From contig NZ_CP017661.1 of the NCBI RefSeq assembly GCF_016805985.1, positions 3,100,001 to 3,164,000 on the forward strand: 64,000 nt of DNA, given 5' to 3'. The notes under the pieces were generated by a model. That model was not told the origin of the DNA, ran no database searches, and saw only the letters and a program-made list of their open reading frames with translations. The DNA comes from Microbacterium sp. JZ31 (lineage in GTDB: Bacteria > Actinomycetota > Actinomycetes > Actinomycetales > Microbacteriaceae). Each line of letters starts with the position of its first letter. The stretch's first letter is position 1. Of this stretch, positions 36,113 through 47,638 are shown one piece after another. The translations under genes and the position numbers were made by a program.

Positions 36113-36463
36113 TCAGTCCTTTCGAGCGGGCACGACGAAGCCGTGGGGGGTGAGGTCATGGCGGAAGGCCGGATGCGGACGCACGTCGTCCTGCCCGCCG
36201 GCCGCCCAAGGATTGCATCGGGCGATGCGCGCCGCCGCGAGCACCGAGCCCTTCAGGAGCCCGTGCTGCTGAACCGCGGTCACCGCGTACGCCGAGCAGG
36301 AGGGGTAGTACCGGCACACCTCTCCGTAGAGCGGAGAGATCACGGCCCGGTAGCCGTGAAGCAGGGCGAGCCCTGCGTTGCGGGGCAGCAGCGGCACCGC
36401 CGCGAGCGCATCCGCGGCGTGCAGGTGCCCGGTTCCGCGAGCCGACGCCGGCAGCACGCTCAT
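36113..36463 (-). CDS. yidD: Membrane protein insertion efficiency factor YidD
   Basis: A 116-residue protein with the family core HGYRAVISPLYGEVCRYYPSCSAYAVTAV and ARIARCNPWAAGGQDDV, including its cysteines. N-terminal residues are amphipathic. The ATG overlaps the rnpA stop by 4 nt, and yidC starts 6 nt after its stop. It assists YidC in membrane insertion. Confidence 0.94.
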   Translation of the reverse strand: MSVLPASARGTGHLHAADALAAVPLLPRNAGLALLHGYRAVISPLYGEVCRYYPSCSAYAVTAVQQHGLLKGSVLAAARIARCNPWAAGGQDDVRPHPAFRHDLTPHGFVVPARKD

Positions 36464-36798
36464 GCCGCCGCCCTCCGCGCAAGGCAGCGCGCCACCTCGG
36501 CGCGCAGATCCTGGAACGAGGCGGTCGCGGCCGACGGCAGCGCACGGATCACCACGTCGGCGCCCTCGCGCACGTCGGGGAGCGCTTCGGCGCACACGGC
36601 CTTGAGACGCCGCCGCACCGTGTTGCGCGTGACGGCGTTGCCCACGGCCTTGCTCACGATGAAGCCGAACCGCGCGGCGCGCGGTTCGGCTGTCAGGATC
36701 ACGTGGGTCACCGTGTTCGCACCCGCGCACCGAGCGCCCCTGCGGACGACGAACCGATAGTCGTCGCCGCGGGTGAGGCGTCTCGGCCGCGCGAGCAC
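36460..36798 (-). CDS. rnpA: Ribonuclease P protein component
   Basis: A 112-residue basic protein starting GTG 36798 (LARPRRLTRGDDYRFVVRRG). The RNR signature region is KAVGNAVTRNTVRRRLKAVC. A longer frame to 36882 would enter the rpmH gene. It supports the RNase P RNA in 5' maturation of tRNAs. Confidence 0.95.
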   Translation of the reverse strand: MLARPRRLTRGDDYRFVVRRGARCAGANTVTHVILTAEPRAARFGFIVSKAVGNAVTRNTVRRRLKAVCAEALPDVREGADVVIRALPSAATASFQDLRAEVARCLARRAAA

Positions 36799-36820
36799 GG
36801 TCCGTTGCAGAGCGGCGGCG

Positions 36821-36958
36821 TTACGCCGACAGCTCGGTGCGGCCCTTGCCGCGGCGCGCGGCGAGGATCGCGCGGCCGGCACGCGTGCGCATGCGGGCGC
36901 GGAAGCCGTGCTTCTTGGCGCGACGACGGTTGTTGGGCTGGAAGGTGCGCTTGCTCAT
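36821..36958 (-). CDS. rpmH: 50S ribosomal protein L34
   Basis: A 45-residue protein: [18 protein letters not shown], then [19 protein letters not shown] and a terminal TELSA. It is directly upstream of rnpA as in nearly all bacteria. GGAGTGATCC provides the ribosome site before the ATG. Confidence 0.97.
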   Translation of the reverse strand: MSKRTFQPNNRRRAKKHGFRARMRTRAGRAILAARRGKGRTELSA

Positions 36959-37296
36959 GGGATCACTCCGGAGAAGGTGTCACCGGGATGGATGCTGCCG
37001 GGGACGTAGACGGTACGGGAATGCCGCGAGGGCATAAGTCAACCGACTTAGGTTACGTCCGGCCTTGTGATTCGCGCAAACTGGCGCGGCAACCTGACAG
37101 TATCTCCACAGCCCCGCGCCCGCCCGTGCAGGGACACGCGTCGAGCCGTCCGAATCAGCGCGACAGGGTTTGCTGTCGGCCCCCTCGGTGACTAGCGTGG
37201 CACCAGTTATCCACAGGCTGAAGCGCATGATCGCGCGGCGGCACCCTCACCCGAGAGGATGCCCTGTGGATGGCTCGGACTTCACGAGGGGGGCCC
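36959..37296. other. rpmH-dnaA intergenic region (left part of the origin)
   Basis: About 340 nt between divergent rpmH and dnaA. It contains a perfect DnaA box TTATCCACA (37207-37215), weaker ones near 37099 (TCTCCACAG) and 37264 (TGTGGATGG), and a TAGCGT -10-like box near 37193 for dnaA. No gene is seen. Together with 38758-39275 it makes a bipartite origin. Confidence 0.7.
37207..37215. promoter_or_regulatory. DnaA box upstream of dnaA
   Basis: TTATCCACA, the perfect consensus, 81 nt before the dnaA start, suited to autoregulation. Confidence 0.85.
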
Positions 37297-38712
37297 ATGA
37301 CCACTCCAGACGACGTTCCTCCGGCGCAGCAGTTCCCGGAGGTGCCTGCCTGGCGATCCGTGCTCGGCGAGCTCGAGCACGACCCGCGCGTCACGCCGCC
37401 CATGAAGGGCTTCCTCAGCCTCGTCGTCGCCGAGGGCGTGATGGGCGGGACGCTCTATCTCGCGGTTCCCAACGACCTGACCGCCGCGCAGATCACCAAG
37501 CGCCTGCGCGAGCCCATCATGGAGGCGCTCGCCCGGGTGGGCGGCGATGCCCAGTCGTTCCGCGTCACCGTGAGCCCCGACCTCTCCGAGGCCCAGCTGC
37601 CGACCACGCTTCCCCCGATCGAGAACCCGCCTCCGCAGCAGCGCCCGGTCGAGGCCCCGACGGACGCGCACACCCCCAGCCGCAGCGACACCCGGCTGAA
37701 CCCGAAGTACACGTTCGACAACTTCGTGATCGGCCAGTCGAACCGATTCGCGCATGCCGCGGCCGTCGCGGTCGCGGAGGCGCCCGCCAAGGCGTACAAC
37801 CCGCTGTTCATCTACGGCGACTCGGGCCTCGGCAAGACGCACCTGCTGCACGCGATCGGCGACTACGCGCAGAGCCTGTTCGCCGGCGTCCGCGTCAGGT
37901 ACGTCTCGAGCGAGGAGTTCACGAACGACTTCATCAACTCGATCGCCAACAACCGGGGAGCGGCATTCAACGCGCGCTACCGCGACGTGGACATCCTGCT
38001 GATCGACGACATCCAGTTCCTGCAGGGGAAGGCCGAGACCCAGGAGGCCTTCTTCCACACCTTCAACACGCTGCACGACCATGACAAGCAGGTCGTCATC
38101 ACGTCGGATGTCGCTCCCAAGCACCTCACCGGCTTCGAGGACCGGATGCGCAGCCGCTTCGAGTGGGGTCTGATCACCGACGTGCAGGCCCCCGACCTCG
38201 AGACCCGCATCGCGATCCTGCGCAAGAAGGCGCAGTCCGAGCGCCTCTACATCCCCGACGACGTCGTGGAGTACATCGCCACCGTCGTCTCGACGAACAT
38301 CCGCGAGCTCGAGGGCGCGCTGATCCGCGTCTCGGCCTTCGCCAGTCTGAACCGCTCGGAGGTCGACATCCAGCTCGCGCAGAACGTGCTGCGCGACATC
38401 GTCGACCAGACAGAGGACAACGTGGTGTCGGAGAACGACATCATCACGGCGACCGCCGCCTACTTCAAGCTCACGGTCGACGACCTGTACGGCTCCAGCC
38501 GTTCCCAGGCGGTCGCGCAGGCGCGTCAGATCGCGATGTATCTGTGCCGCGAGCGCACGAGCCTGTCGCTCCCGAAGATCGGACAGCTGTTCGGCGGGCG
38601 CGATCACACGACGGTGATGTACGCGTACAAGAAGATCAGCGACCTCATGAAGGAGCGCCGCTCGATCTACAACCAGGTCACCGAGATCACCACGCAGCTC
38701 GGCCGTCGCTGA
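37297..38712 (+). CDS. dnaA: Chromosomal replication initiator protein DnaA
   Basis: A 471-residue protein. Domain I is about 1-80; domain II is a proline-rich linker (around PPIENPPPQQRPVEAP); the AAA+ domain starts NPKYTFDNFVIGQSNRFAHA with Walker A GDSGLGKTH and Walker B ILLIDDIQFLQGK. Domain IV ends with RERTSLSLPKIGQLFGGRDHTTVMYA, the DnaA-box reader. Start ATG 37297 follows GAGGGGG. It opens oriC and loads the helicase. Confidence 0.97.
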   Translation: MTTPDDVPPAQQFPEVPAWRSVLGELEHDPRVTPPMKGFLSLVVAEGVMGGTLYLAVPNDLTAAQITKRLREPIMEALARVGGDAQSFRVTVSPDLSEAQLPTTLPPIENPPPQQRPVEAPTDAHTPSRSDTRLNPKYTFDNFVIGQSNRFAHAAAVAVAEAPAKAYNPLFIYGDSGLGKTHLLHAIGDYAQSLFAGVRVRYVSSEEFTNDFINSIANNRGAAFNARYRDVDILLIDDIQFLQGKAETQEAFFHTFNTLHDHDKQVVITSDVAPKHLTGFEDRMRSRFEWGLITDVQAPDLETRIAILRKKAQSERLYIPDDVVEYIATVVSTNIRELEGALIRVSAFASLNRSEVDIQLAQNVLRDIVDQTEDNVVSENDIITATAAYFKLTVDDLYGSSRSQAVAQARQIAMYLCRERTSLSLPKIGQLFGGRDHTTVMYAYKKISDLMKERRSIYNQVTEITTQLGRR

Positions 38713-38724
38713 CCCGCTCCTCCT

Positions 38725-38757
38725 CGCCGCCCTCACGCGCTCCGCGTGGGGGCGGCG
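38725..38757 (+). terminator. Hairpin after dnaA
   Basis: CGCCGCC..GGCGGCG with inner CACGCG/CGCGTG pairs, 13 nt after the dnaA stop. Confidence 0.6.
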
Positions 38758-38885
38758 TCGTGCGTCCCCCCCGGGCTTCGCCGACGCCCCTCGACATTCC
38801 GCTGACGGCTTCGGTTCGCCCACCACGTATGCCGCGATCCGCGCTTGACACCCCTCCGGAAGTGCCTCTATAAGACTTTCCCCAC

Positions 38886-38895
38886 TTGTGGATAA
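38886..38895. promoter_or_regulatory. DnaA box pair in oriC
   Basis: TTGTGGATAA, followed after one base by the weaker TTGGGGATAA. Confidence 0.85.
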
Positions 38896-39067
38896 CTTGG
38901 GGATAACTGTTGAGACACGCCTTCGGTGATGTGAACGACACGCGAACACGATGTGGATGCGCATGTCAAGGGAGGTGACACGGCCGCCGGATCCTCCCCC
39001 GCTCATCCGCACCGGATCCACATCTCACAATCTTGTAGTTCCCTACGCGCGACCGGGATCCACAGAG

Positions 39068-39085
39068 TTATCCACATTTTCCACA
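39068..39085. promoter_or_regulatory. Tandem DnaA boxes in oriC
   Basis: TTATCCACA directly followed by TTTTCCACA, opposite in orientation to the pair at 38886. Confidence 0.85.
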
Positions 39086-39275
39086 GGTGTTACTACGACT
39101 AAGAGATCACTTCTCTTCACAGGGACTCCGATCACCGTGACCGGCGAAATGCGTGGAATCACGTCGAATCCGACGTGGGCACTAGCATGGGAGGCCCACG
39201 GGCGCCGAGGTCCGTGACGTGTTGTCCGCGGAACCCGGGGCGGCACCGCAGTGTGTGATTCGAGGGGAAGCACAA

Positions 39276-40418
39276 GTGAAGTTCCACGTGAACCGCGACG
39301 TGTTCAGCGAGGCCGTGTCGTTCGTCGTCAAGCTGCTGCCCCAGCGCAATCCCCAGCCGATCCTGGCCGGCGTGCTGATCGAGGCCACCGAGGACGGCGC
39401 GCTCGCGCTGTCGGCGTTCGACTACGAGGCGTCGGCGCGTACGACGATCGAGGCGACCGTCGACGAGCCCGGCACGATCCTGGTCCACGGTCGTCTGCTG
39501 TCGGACATCGCCAGCCGCCTGCCCAATGCGCCCATCCAGATGGCGACGGAGGAAGACGGCAACATCGCGCTCACCTGCGGCTCGGCGCGGTTCGCGCTGG
39601 CCTCGATGCCCGTCGAGGAATACCCCGCGATCCCCGAGGTCACGGGCGAGTCGGGACTCGTGCCGGCGGACGACTTCGCGACCGCGATCTCGCAGGTGGC
39701 CTTCGCCGCGTCGCGCGACGACGTGACGCCCGTGCTCACGGGTGTGCAGCTCGAGGTGACCGGTCAGCAGCTCAGCCTCGTCGCGACCGACCGCTACCGC
39801 GTGGCGCTGCGCGACATCGACTGGGACGGTGGGCAGCAGGAGGCTCACGCGCTCGTGCCGGCGCGCACGCTGCAGGAGGTCGGCAAGACGTTCTCGCACG
39901 GCGGCAACATCTCGATCGCGTTCTCGGGATCGGGCGACCGCGAGATCATCGCGTTCACGGCCGGCAACAAGACCGTCACGTCGCTGCTGATCAAGGGCAA
40001 CTTCCCGCCCGTCCGTCGCCTGTTCCCCGAGCAGACCGATCACTACGCGGTGGTCAGCACTGCCGACCTCACCGAGGCCGTCCGTCGTGTGGCCCTCGTG
40101 CTCGACCGGTCGGCGCCGCTGCGCTTCACGTTCTCGACGTCGTCCGTGACCATGGACGCCTCGGGCGGCGAGCAGGCACGCGCGTCCGAGTCGGTCGACG
40201 CCCACCTGCAGGGCGAGGACGTCACGCTCGGACTGAACCCGCAGTACCTGCTCGAGTCGCTCGCTGCCGTCCGCAGCGAGTTCGTGCGGATCACGTTCAC
40301 CTCGAGCGACAACGCCAACAAGCTCAGCCCCGTGCTGATCACCAGCCAGACCTCCGTCGAGCAGGCGGGCAACGACTCGTTCAAGTACCTGCTGCAGCCC
40401 AACCTGCTGCTGCGGTAA
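39276..40418 (+). CDS. dnaN: DNA polymerase III sliding clamp, beta subunit
   Basis: A 380-residue clamp with three similar domains. It starts GTG 39276 (KFHVNRDVFSEAVSF) behind GAGGGGAAG. Later marks are QRNPQPILAGVLIEA, TDRYRVALRDIDWDG and the C-terminal LQPNLLLR. It is the processivity ring of the replicase. Codons 2-6 contain a parS-like palindrome with two mismatches (39281-39294). Confidence 0.97.
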   Translation: MKFHVNRDVFSEAVSFVVKLLPQRNPQPILAGVLIEATEDGALALSAFDYEASARTTIEATVDEPGTILVHGRLLSDIASRLPNAPIQMATEEDGNIALTCGSARFALASMPVEEYPAIPEVTGESGLVPADDFATAISQVAFAASRDDVTPVLTGVQLEVTGQQLSLVATDRYRVALRDIDWDGGQQEAHALVPARTLQEVGKTFSHGGNISIAFSGSGDREIIAFTAGNKTVTSLLIKGNFPPVRRLFPEQTDHYAVVSTADLTEAVRRVALVLDRSAPLRFTFSTSSVTMDASGGEQARASESVDAHLQGEDVTLGLNPQYLLESLAAVRSEFVRITFTSSDNANKLSPVLITSQTSVEQAGNDSFKYLLQPNLLLR

Positions 40419-40484
40419 TCATCCGGCGGCGACCGTCGACCGGTCGCTCTGCTCGACGCCCGGGGCGTTGACAGTGCCGCTCGT

Positions 40485-40490
40485 TAGGCT
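40485..40490 (+). promoter_or_regulatory. -10 box (TAGGCT) for recF, leaderless spacing
   Basis: TAGGCT, 6 nt, then ATG 40497. A nearby TTGACA is only 11 nt upstream and cannot be its -35. Confidence 0.5.
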
Positions 40491-40496
40491 CGAACA

Positions 40497-41678
40497 ATGA
40501 TCGTGGAGCACCTGAGCCTGAAGGACTTCCGCAACTACGCGGAAGCCGAGCTCGCGCTCCGCCCCGGGCCGAATGTGCTCGTCGGACGCAACGGCCAGGG
40601 GAAGACGAACCTCGCCGAGGCGATCGCCTACCTCGCCACGCTCGGCTCCCACCGCGTCTCCGCGGATGCGCCCCTCGTCCGCGAGGGCTGCGACGCCGCA
40701 TTCGTGCGGGCCCGGCTCGCGCACGGCGAGCGGCGCGTGACGCTCGAGCTGCAGCTCAACAAGCAGGGCTCGAACAAGGCGCGCATCGGCGGGTCCCCCG
40801 TGCGCACGAACGAGCTGCCGCGGTACGCGCAGGTGGTGCTGTTCGCTCCCGAGGACCTGCAGATCGTGCGCGGCGACCCGTCGTCGCGCCGCCGGTTCGC
40901 CGACCAGCTGCTGATCCAGCGCACGCCGCGGATGTCTGCGGTGCTGGCCGACTACGACCGGACTCTCCGTCAGCGCACCGCGCTGCTGAAGTCCGCGCGG
41001 GCGCGCGGCCTCAAGGCCGCGCAGCTGCCGACCCTCGACGTGTGGGACGACAAGCTCGTCGCCCTGGGATCCGAGATCATCGACGCGCGCACGCGACTCG
41101 CGCAGGATCTGAGCGCTCCCGTCTCGGCGGCGTATGCCGCGATCGCGGGAGAGGACCACCGGCCGCAGCTCGAGTGGGCGCTGTCGGTGCGCGGCGGCGA
41201 TCCCGAGGAGGGCGACGACCATCAGGAGGCGGGCGCGGGAGCGACGGCCGAGCTGTTCCGGGCGGCACTCGCCGACAAGCGCGCGGCCGAGCTCGATCGC
41301 GGGCTCACGCTCGTCGGGCCGCATCGCGACGACCTCGTCCTGCGGGTGCGGGGTCTTCCCGTGAAGGGGTACGCCTCGCACGGCGAGTCGTGGTCGGTCG
41401 CGCTCGCGTTGCGGCTCGCATCCGCCGAGCTGCTGCGCGCGGAGTCGCCCGGTGGCGATCCGGTGCTGATCCTCGACGATGTCTTCGCCGAGCTCGACGC
41501 CGACCGTCGCGCCCGCCTCGCCGGCGTGGTCGCCGACTACGAGCAGGTCGTCGTGACGGCCGCGGTGGCGAACGACGTGCCCGAGGCGCTGCGCGCCAAT
41601 GCGGTGCGCATCGAGGGCGGCCGCGTCCTGGGCCCCCTGAGCGAGCATCCGCTCGTCCCGGCGGGAGGCGAGGCGTGA
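40497..41678 (+). CDS. recF: DNA replication/repair protein RecF
   Basis: A 393-residue SMC-like ATPase. It starts MIVEHLSLKDFRNYAEAEL with Walker A VGRNGQGKTNLAEAI, middle marks PRYAQVVLFAPEDLQIVRGDP and RRRFADQLLIQ, and the C-terminal signature and Walker B GESWSVALALRLASAEL with VLILDDVFAELD. It loads RecA at gaps. Its stop overlaps the DUF721 start by 4 nt. Confidence 0.95.
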   Translation: MIVEHLSLKDFRNYAEAELALRPGPNVLVGRNGQGKTNLAEAIAYLATLGSHRVSADAPLVREGCDAAFVRARLAHGERRVTLELQLNKQGSNKARIGGSPVRTNELPRYAQVVLFAPEDLQIVRGDPSSRRRFADQLLIQRTPRMSAVLADYDRTLRQRTALLKSARARGLKAAQLPTLDVWDDKLVALGSEIIDARTRLAQDLSAPVSAAYAAIAGEDHRPQLEWALSVRGGDPEEGDDHQEAGAGATAELFRAALADKRAAELDRGLTLVGPHRDDLVLRVRGLPVKGYASHGESWSVALALRLASAELLRAESPGGDPVLILDDVFAELDADRRARLAGVVADYEQVVVTAAVANDVPEALRANAVRIEGGRVLGPLSEHPLVPAGGEA

Positions 41679-42163
41679 CCGGCGACGAGATCCCCGAGAC
41701 CATTTCGACCTACCTGCGGCTGCGCGGGCTCGAGCCGAGCCGCCGGGCGCAGTGGCGCAACAAGAAGCGCCGCTCCGAGGACGACGAGAACCAGCCGTTC
41801 ACGCCGGGGCGCGATCCCGGCTCGCTCGGCGACGCGCTCGACAAGCTCACCACCGCGCACGGATGGGCGCCGCAGCTGGCCCGCGAGGACCTCGTGCGCC
41901 AGTGGGAGGACGTGGCGGGCGCCGAGACGGCGCAGCATGCGAGCCCGGTGTCCCTCACGGACGGCATGCTCACGATCCAGTGCGACTCGACCGCCTGGGC
42001 CAAGAACCTGTCGTACATGCGCGCCCAGATCCTCACGCAGATCGTCACGCGGTACCCGGAGGCGGGCGTGTCGTCGGTGCGCTTCGTGGGGCCGGACGTC
42101 CCCACCTGGAAATGGGGTCGCAGATCGATTCCAGGGCGTGGCCCGCGCGATACCTACGGCTAG
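41675..42163 (+). CDS. DUF721/DciA-type protein
   Basis: A 162-residue protein starting GTG 41675 within the recF stop. The N-terminal third is charged (RNKKRRSEDDENQPF). The DUF721 domain (about 60-150) has LVRQWEDVAGAETAQHASPVSL and AWAKNLSYMRAQILTQI. DciA proteins load or assist the replicative helicase DnaB in bacteria without DnaC, which fits its position between recF and gyrB. Confidence 0.88.
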   Translation: MTGDEIPETISTYLRLRGLEPSRRAQWRNKKRRSEDDENQPFTPGRDPGSLGDALDKLTTAHGWAPQLAREDLVRQWEDVAGAETAQHASPVSLTDGMLTIQCDSTAWAKNLSYMRAQILTQIVTRYPEAGVSSVRFVGPDVPTWKWGRRSIPGRGPRDTYG

Positions 42164-42240
42164 CCCACGATCCGGGGTCACCCGATCCTTTTTCGTGCGT
42201 CTGCGGGCCTGTCACGGGCAGTCGGATCGCTCCCGCTTGA

Positions 42241-44343
<2,103 letters not shown>

Positions 44344-44368
44344 CTCGTCGCGCTCTGCTCCCACGACC

Positions 44369-44412
44369 CGGTCGTTGAGCGAGCGAGCGAAGCGAGCGAG
44401 TCGAAACGGTCC
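44369..44412. repeat. GAGCGAGCGAAGCGAG-type extragenic repeat between gyrB and gyrA
   Basis: GGTCGTTGAGCGAGCGAGCG..AAGCGAGCGAGTCGAAACGG. The core GAGCGAGCG-AAGC-GAGCGAG is internally repetitive and can pair with itself through CGCTC-like segments. Elements with this wording are frequent between genes in Microbacteriaceae, from memory; copy number could not be checked here. Confidence 0.7.
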
Positions 44413-44438
44413 AGACGAACCACGGGATAGAGAACAAG

Positions 44439-47009
44439 ATGACTGACGACAACGACGAGCAGCGCCCCGACATCACGGCGTCGCACAACCACGGCCGGAT
44501 CGACCAGGTCGACCTGCAGTCGGAGATGCAGCGCAGCTATCTCGACTACGCGATGAGCGTGATCGTCGGGCGCGCGCTGCCCGACGTGCGCGACGGTCTC
44601 AAGCCCGTCCACCGCCGCGTCGTGTACGCGATGTACGACGGCGGCTACCGTCCCGACAAGAAGTTCTCGAAGTGCGCCCGCGTCGTGGGCGAGGTCATGG
44701 GTCAGTACCACCCGCACGGCGACTCGGCGATCTACGACGCCCTCGTCCGCCTCGTGCAGCCGTGGTCCCTGCGCTACCCGCTCGCACAGGGACAGGGCAA
44801 CTTCGGCTCGCCGGGCAACCAGGGCGCCGCGGCCCCGCGGTACACCGAGACCAAGATGGCCGCGCTCGCGCTCGAGATGGTGCGCGACATCGAGCAGGAC
44901 ACGGTCGACTTCCACGACAACTACGACGGCGAGACGCAGGAGCCGGCGGTCCTGCCGGCGCGGTTCCCCAACCTCCTCGTCAACGGATCGGTCGGCATCG
45001 CGGTCGGCATGGCCACGAACATCCCGCCGCACAACCTGCGCGAGGTGGCCGACGGCGCGCTGTTCGCGCTCGAGAACCCCGGCCTGCCGCGCGAGGAGCT
45101 GCTCGAGGGCCTGATGCAGCGCATCCCCGGCCCGGACTTCCCGACCGGCGCGCAGATCCTCGGCACCAAGGGCATCCACGAGGCCTACCGCACGGGTCGC
45201 GGGTCCGTCACGATGCGCGCCGTGGTCGAGATCGAGGAGATCCAGGGCCGCACGTGCCTCGTGATCACCGAGCTGCCCTACCAGGTCAACCCCGACAACC
45301 TCGCCGTCAAGATCGGCGAGCTCGCGCGCGAGGGCAAGGTCACGGGCATCGCCGACATCCGCGACGAGACCTCCGGCCGCACCGGCCAGCGTCTCGTGGT
45401 CGTGCTCAAGCGCGACGCGGTCGCGAAGGTCGTGCTGAACAACCTGTACAAGCACACCGAGCTGCAGACCAACTTCGGGGCGAACATGCTCGCCATCGTC
45501 GACGGCGTGCCGCGCACGCTCTCGCTCGACGGCTTCATCGGGTACTGGATCGCCCACCAGCTCGACGTCATCGTGCGCCGCACCAAGTTCCGCCTCCGCA
45601 AGGCGGAGGAGCGCATGCACATCCTGCGCGGCTACCTCGCGGCGCTGGACGCACTCGACGAGGTCATCGCGCTGATCCGCCGCTCGCCCACGGTCGACGA
45701 GGCGCGCGAGGGTCTGAAGGACCTGCTGAAGATCGACGAGATCCAGGCCGACGCCATCCTGTCGATGCAGCTGCGCCGCCTGGCCGCGCTCGAGCGTCAG
45801 AAGATCATCGACGAGGCGGCCGAGCTCGAGGCGCAGATCGAGGACTACAAGGCGATCATCGCCGACGAGTCCCGCCAGCGCGCCATCGTGCGCGAGGAGC
45901 TCACCGACATCGTGTCGCGCTTCGGCGACGAGCGGCGCACGCACATCCTGCACGGCTTCGACGGCGACGTCTCCATGGAGGACCTCATCGCCGAGGAGGA
46001 CATGGTCGTCACGGTCACGCGCGAGGGCTACGTCAAGCGCACCCGCAGCGACAACTACCGGTCGCAGCGCCGCGGCGGCAAGGGCGTGCGCGGCGCGCAG
46101 CTGCGCGCGGACGACGTGGTCGAGCACTTCTTCGTCACGACCACGCACCACTGGCTGCTGTTCTTCACGACCAAGGGACGCGTCTACCGCACGAAGACGT
46201 ACGAGCTGCCCGAGGCCGGACGCGACGCGAAGGGCATGCACGTCGCGAACCTGCTCGCCCTGCAGCCGGATGAGCAGATCGCGCAGATCATCGAGCTCAA
46301 GGACTACGAGGCGGCCGAGAACCTGGTGCTCGTCACGCGCGCGGGACTCGTGAAGAAGACGCGTCTCGCCGAGTACGACTCGAACCGCCAGGGCGGCATC
46401 ATCGCGATCAAGCTGCGCGAGGACGACGAGCTGATCAGCGCGCTGCTCGTCGACTCGTCCGACGACATCCTGCTGATCAGCCGCGGCGGGCAGTCGCTGC
46501 GGTTCTCGGCGACCGATGAGGCGCTCCGGCCGCTCGGCCGCTCGACGAGCGGCGTCAAGGGCATGTCCTTCCGCGAGGACGACAGCCTGCTGTCGGCCTC
46601 GGTCGTGCGCGACGAGGGCTTCGTGTTCGTCGTGACGGAGGGCGGCTACGCCAAGCGCACCCGCGTCGACGAGTACAAGGTGCAGGGCCGCGGCGGCCTC
46701 GGCATCAAGGTCGCGAAGCTGTCGGACGAGCGGGGCGGCCTCGCCGGCGGCCTGATCGTCTCGGAGGACGACGAGGTCCTCGTGGTTCTCGCCAAGGGCA
46801 AGGTGGTACGCTCGGCCGTTGCCGAGGTCCCCGCCAAGGGCCGCGACACCATGGGCGTGCTGTTTGCGCGTCCGGACAAGGACGACCGCATCCTCGCCAT
46901 CGCGCGCAACACCGAGCGCGCGGCGGTGGCCCTGGACGAGACCGACGGCGAGGCCGCGGTCGATGAGGCGCCCGAGACCGCGCCCGACACCCCCGGAGAG
47001 AACGCATGA
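44439..47009 (+). CDS. gyrA: DNA gyrase subunit A
   Basis: An 856-residue subunit. The breakage-reunion domain has the catalytic Tyr135 in [11 protein letters not shown]. The quinolone region reads [14 protein letters not shown] with Ser96 and Asp100 at the positions of E. coli Ser83 and Asp87, the usual sensitive residues. The C-terminal wrapping domain holds six beta-pinwheel blades and the GyrA-box region [10 protein letters not shown]. The tail is acidic. Its stop overlaps the next gene. Confidence 0.97.
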   Translation: MTDDNDEQRPDITASHNHGRIDQVDLQSEMQRSYLDYAMSVIVGRALPDVRDGLKPVHRRVVYAMYDGGYRPDKKFSKCARVVGEVMGQYHPHGDSAIYDALVRLVQPWSLRYPLAQGQGNFGSPGNQGAAAPRYTETKMAALALEMVRDIEQDTVDFHDNYDGETQEPAVLPARFPNLLVNGSVGIAVGMATNIPPHNLREVADGALFALENPGLPREELLEGLMQRIPGPDFPTGAQILGTKGIHEAYRTGRGSVTMRAVVEIEEIQGRTCLVITELPYQVNPDNLAVKIGELAREGKVTGIADIRDETSGRTGQRLVVVLKRDAVAKVVLNNLYKHTELQTNFGANMLAIVDGVPRTLSLDGFIGYWIAHQLDVIVRRTKFRLRKAEERMHILRGYLAALDALDEVIALIRRSPTVDEAREGLKDLLKIDEIQADAILSMQLRRLAALERQKIIDEAAELEAQIEDYKAIIADESRQRAIVREELTDIVSRFGDERRTHILHGFDGDVSMEDLIAEEDMVVTVTREGYVKRTRSDNYRSQRRGGKGVRGAQLRADDVVEHFFVTTTHHWLLFFTTKGRVYRTKTYELPEAGRDAKGMHVANLLALQPDEQIAQIIELKDYEAAENLVLVTRAGLVKKTRLAEYDSNRQGGIIAIKLREDDELISALLVDSSDDILLISRGGQSLRFSATDEALRPLGRSTSGVKGMSFREDDSLLSASVVRDEGFVFVVTEGGYAKRTRVDEYKVQGRGGLGIKVAKLSDERGGLAGGLIVSEDDEVLVVLAKGKVVRSAVAEVPAKGRDTMGVLFARPDKDDRILAIARNTERAAVALDETDGEAAVDEAPETAPDTPGENA

Positions 47010-47410
47010 GCACGGTAGCCGACAAGCTCGCCAAGAAATCCACTCACAAGACCAACGCCAAGCAGGTGCGCCTGCGGCTGGTCTACGTCGACTTCTGGTC
47101 GGCCGTGAAGCTGTCGTTCCTCGCCGCGGTGGCGCTCGCGATCGTGACGATCGTGTCGTTCTTCCTCGTCTACATGGTCGTGCAGACGACGGGCCTGATC
47201 GCGCAGATGGACGAGTTCCTCGCCAGCTTCACGGACGGCAGCCTGTCGATCTCGCAGTTCATCGGTCTGCCGCAGGTGATGGCGTTCGCCACGATCGTCG
47301 CGATCCTGAACCTCGTGGTCGTCACGGTGCTCGGCGCGGTCGTCGCCGGCATCTACAACCTCGCGGTGAAGGTCACGGGCGGGCTGCTCGTCGGCTTCAC
47401 CTCGAACTGA
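47006..47410 (+). CDS. DUF3566 family membrane protein
   Basis: A 134-residue protein with a basic head ([23 protein letters not shown]), two helices (about 36-62 and 95-118) and a short periplasmic loop. It always follows gyrA in actinobacteria; the function is unknown. It overlaps the gyrA stop by 4 nt and is followed by tRNA-Ile. Confidence 0.92.
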   Translation: MSTVADKLAKKSTHKTNAKQVRLRLVYVDFWSAVKLSFLAAVALAIVTIVSFFLVYMVVQTTGLIAQMDEFLASFTDGSLSISQFIGLPQVMAFATIVAILNLVVVTVLGAVVAGIYNLAVKVTGGLLVGFTSN

Positions 47411-47456
47411 CACTCGCGGGGACCGGCACCGATTCGCGAACGTCGAACGGATCGGG

Positions 47457-47462
47457 TAAAGT
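47457..47462 (+). promoter_or_regulatory. -10 box (TAAAGT) for tRNA-Ile
   Basis: TAAAGT 33 nt before the tRNA 5' end; no clear -35. Confidence 0.35.
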
Positions 47463-47495
47463 CTCTGAGGTTGAGGACGCGAGTCCGACACCTCT

Positions 47496-47572
47496 GGGGG
47501 TATAGCTCAGGCGGTTAGAGCGCTTCACTGATAATGAAGAGGTCCCAGGTTCAAGTCCTGGTACCCCCACCA
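47496..47572 (+). tRNA. tRNA-Ile (GAT)
   Basis: Acceptor GGGGGTA pairs with TACCCCC, the D arm has AGCTCAGGCGGTTAGAGC, the anticodon loop is CTGATAA with GAT, and the T arm is GGTTCAAGTCC. The CCA end is encoded (47570-47572). Confidence 0.96.
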
Positions 47573-47575
47573 TCG

Positions 47576-47603
47576 AAAGCCTTCGCACACGCGGAGGCTT
47601 TTC
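47576..47603 (+). terminator. Terminator after tRNA-Ile
   Basis: AAAGCCT..AGGCTTTT stem with a short T run, 3 nt after the CCA. Confidence 0.75.
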
Positions 47604-47638
47604 TGGTCTCCGGCTCCAGTCGACCGGGATCTTCCGCT

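Larger units (their letters stand above)
38758..39275. other. oriC: Origin of replication (oriC), dnaA-dnaN region
   Basis: A gene-free stretch of about 520 nt, the lowest in GC of the window. It holds DnaA boxes TTGTGGATAA (38886-38895), TTGGGGATAA (38897-38906), TTATCCACA (39068-39076), TTTTCCACA (39077-39085) and several half-matches with CCACA or TGTGG. AT-richer segments (about 38870-38910 and 39028-39125) are candidates for the unwinding element. Gene directions flip across dnaA, with rpmH-parB leftward and dnaN-gyrA rightward, as expected at the replichore boundary. Confidence 0.88.

Noticed and set aside
40468..40473. TTGACA as a -35 for recF
   Set aside because: Only 11 nt from the TAGGCT box, too short for a promoter pair.
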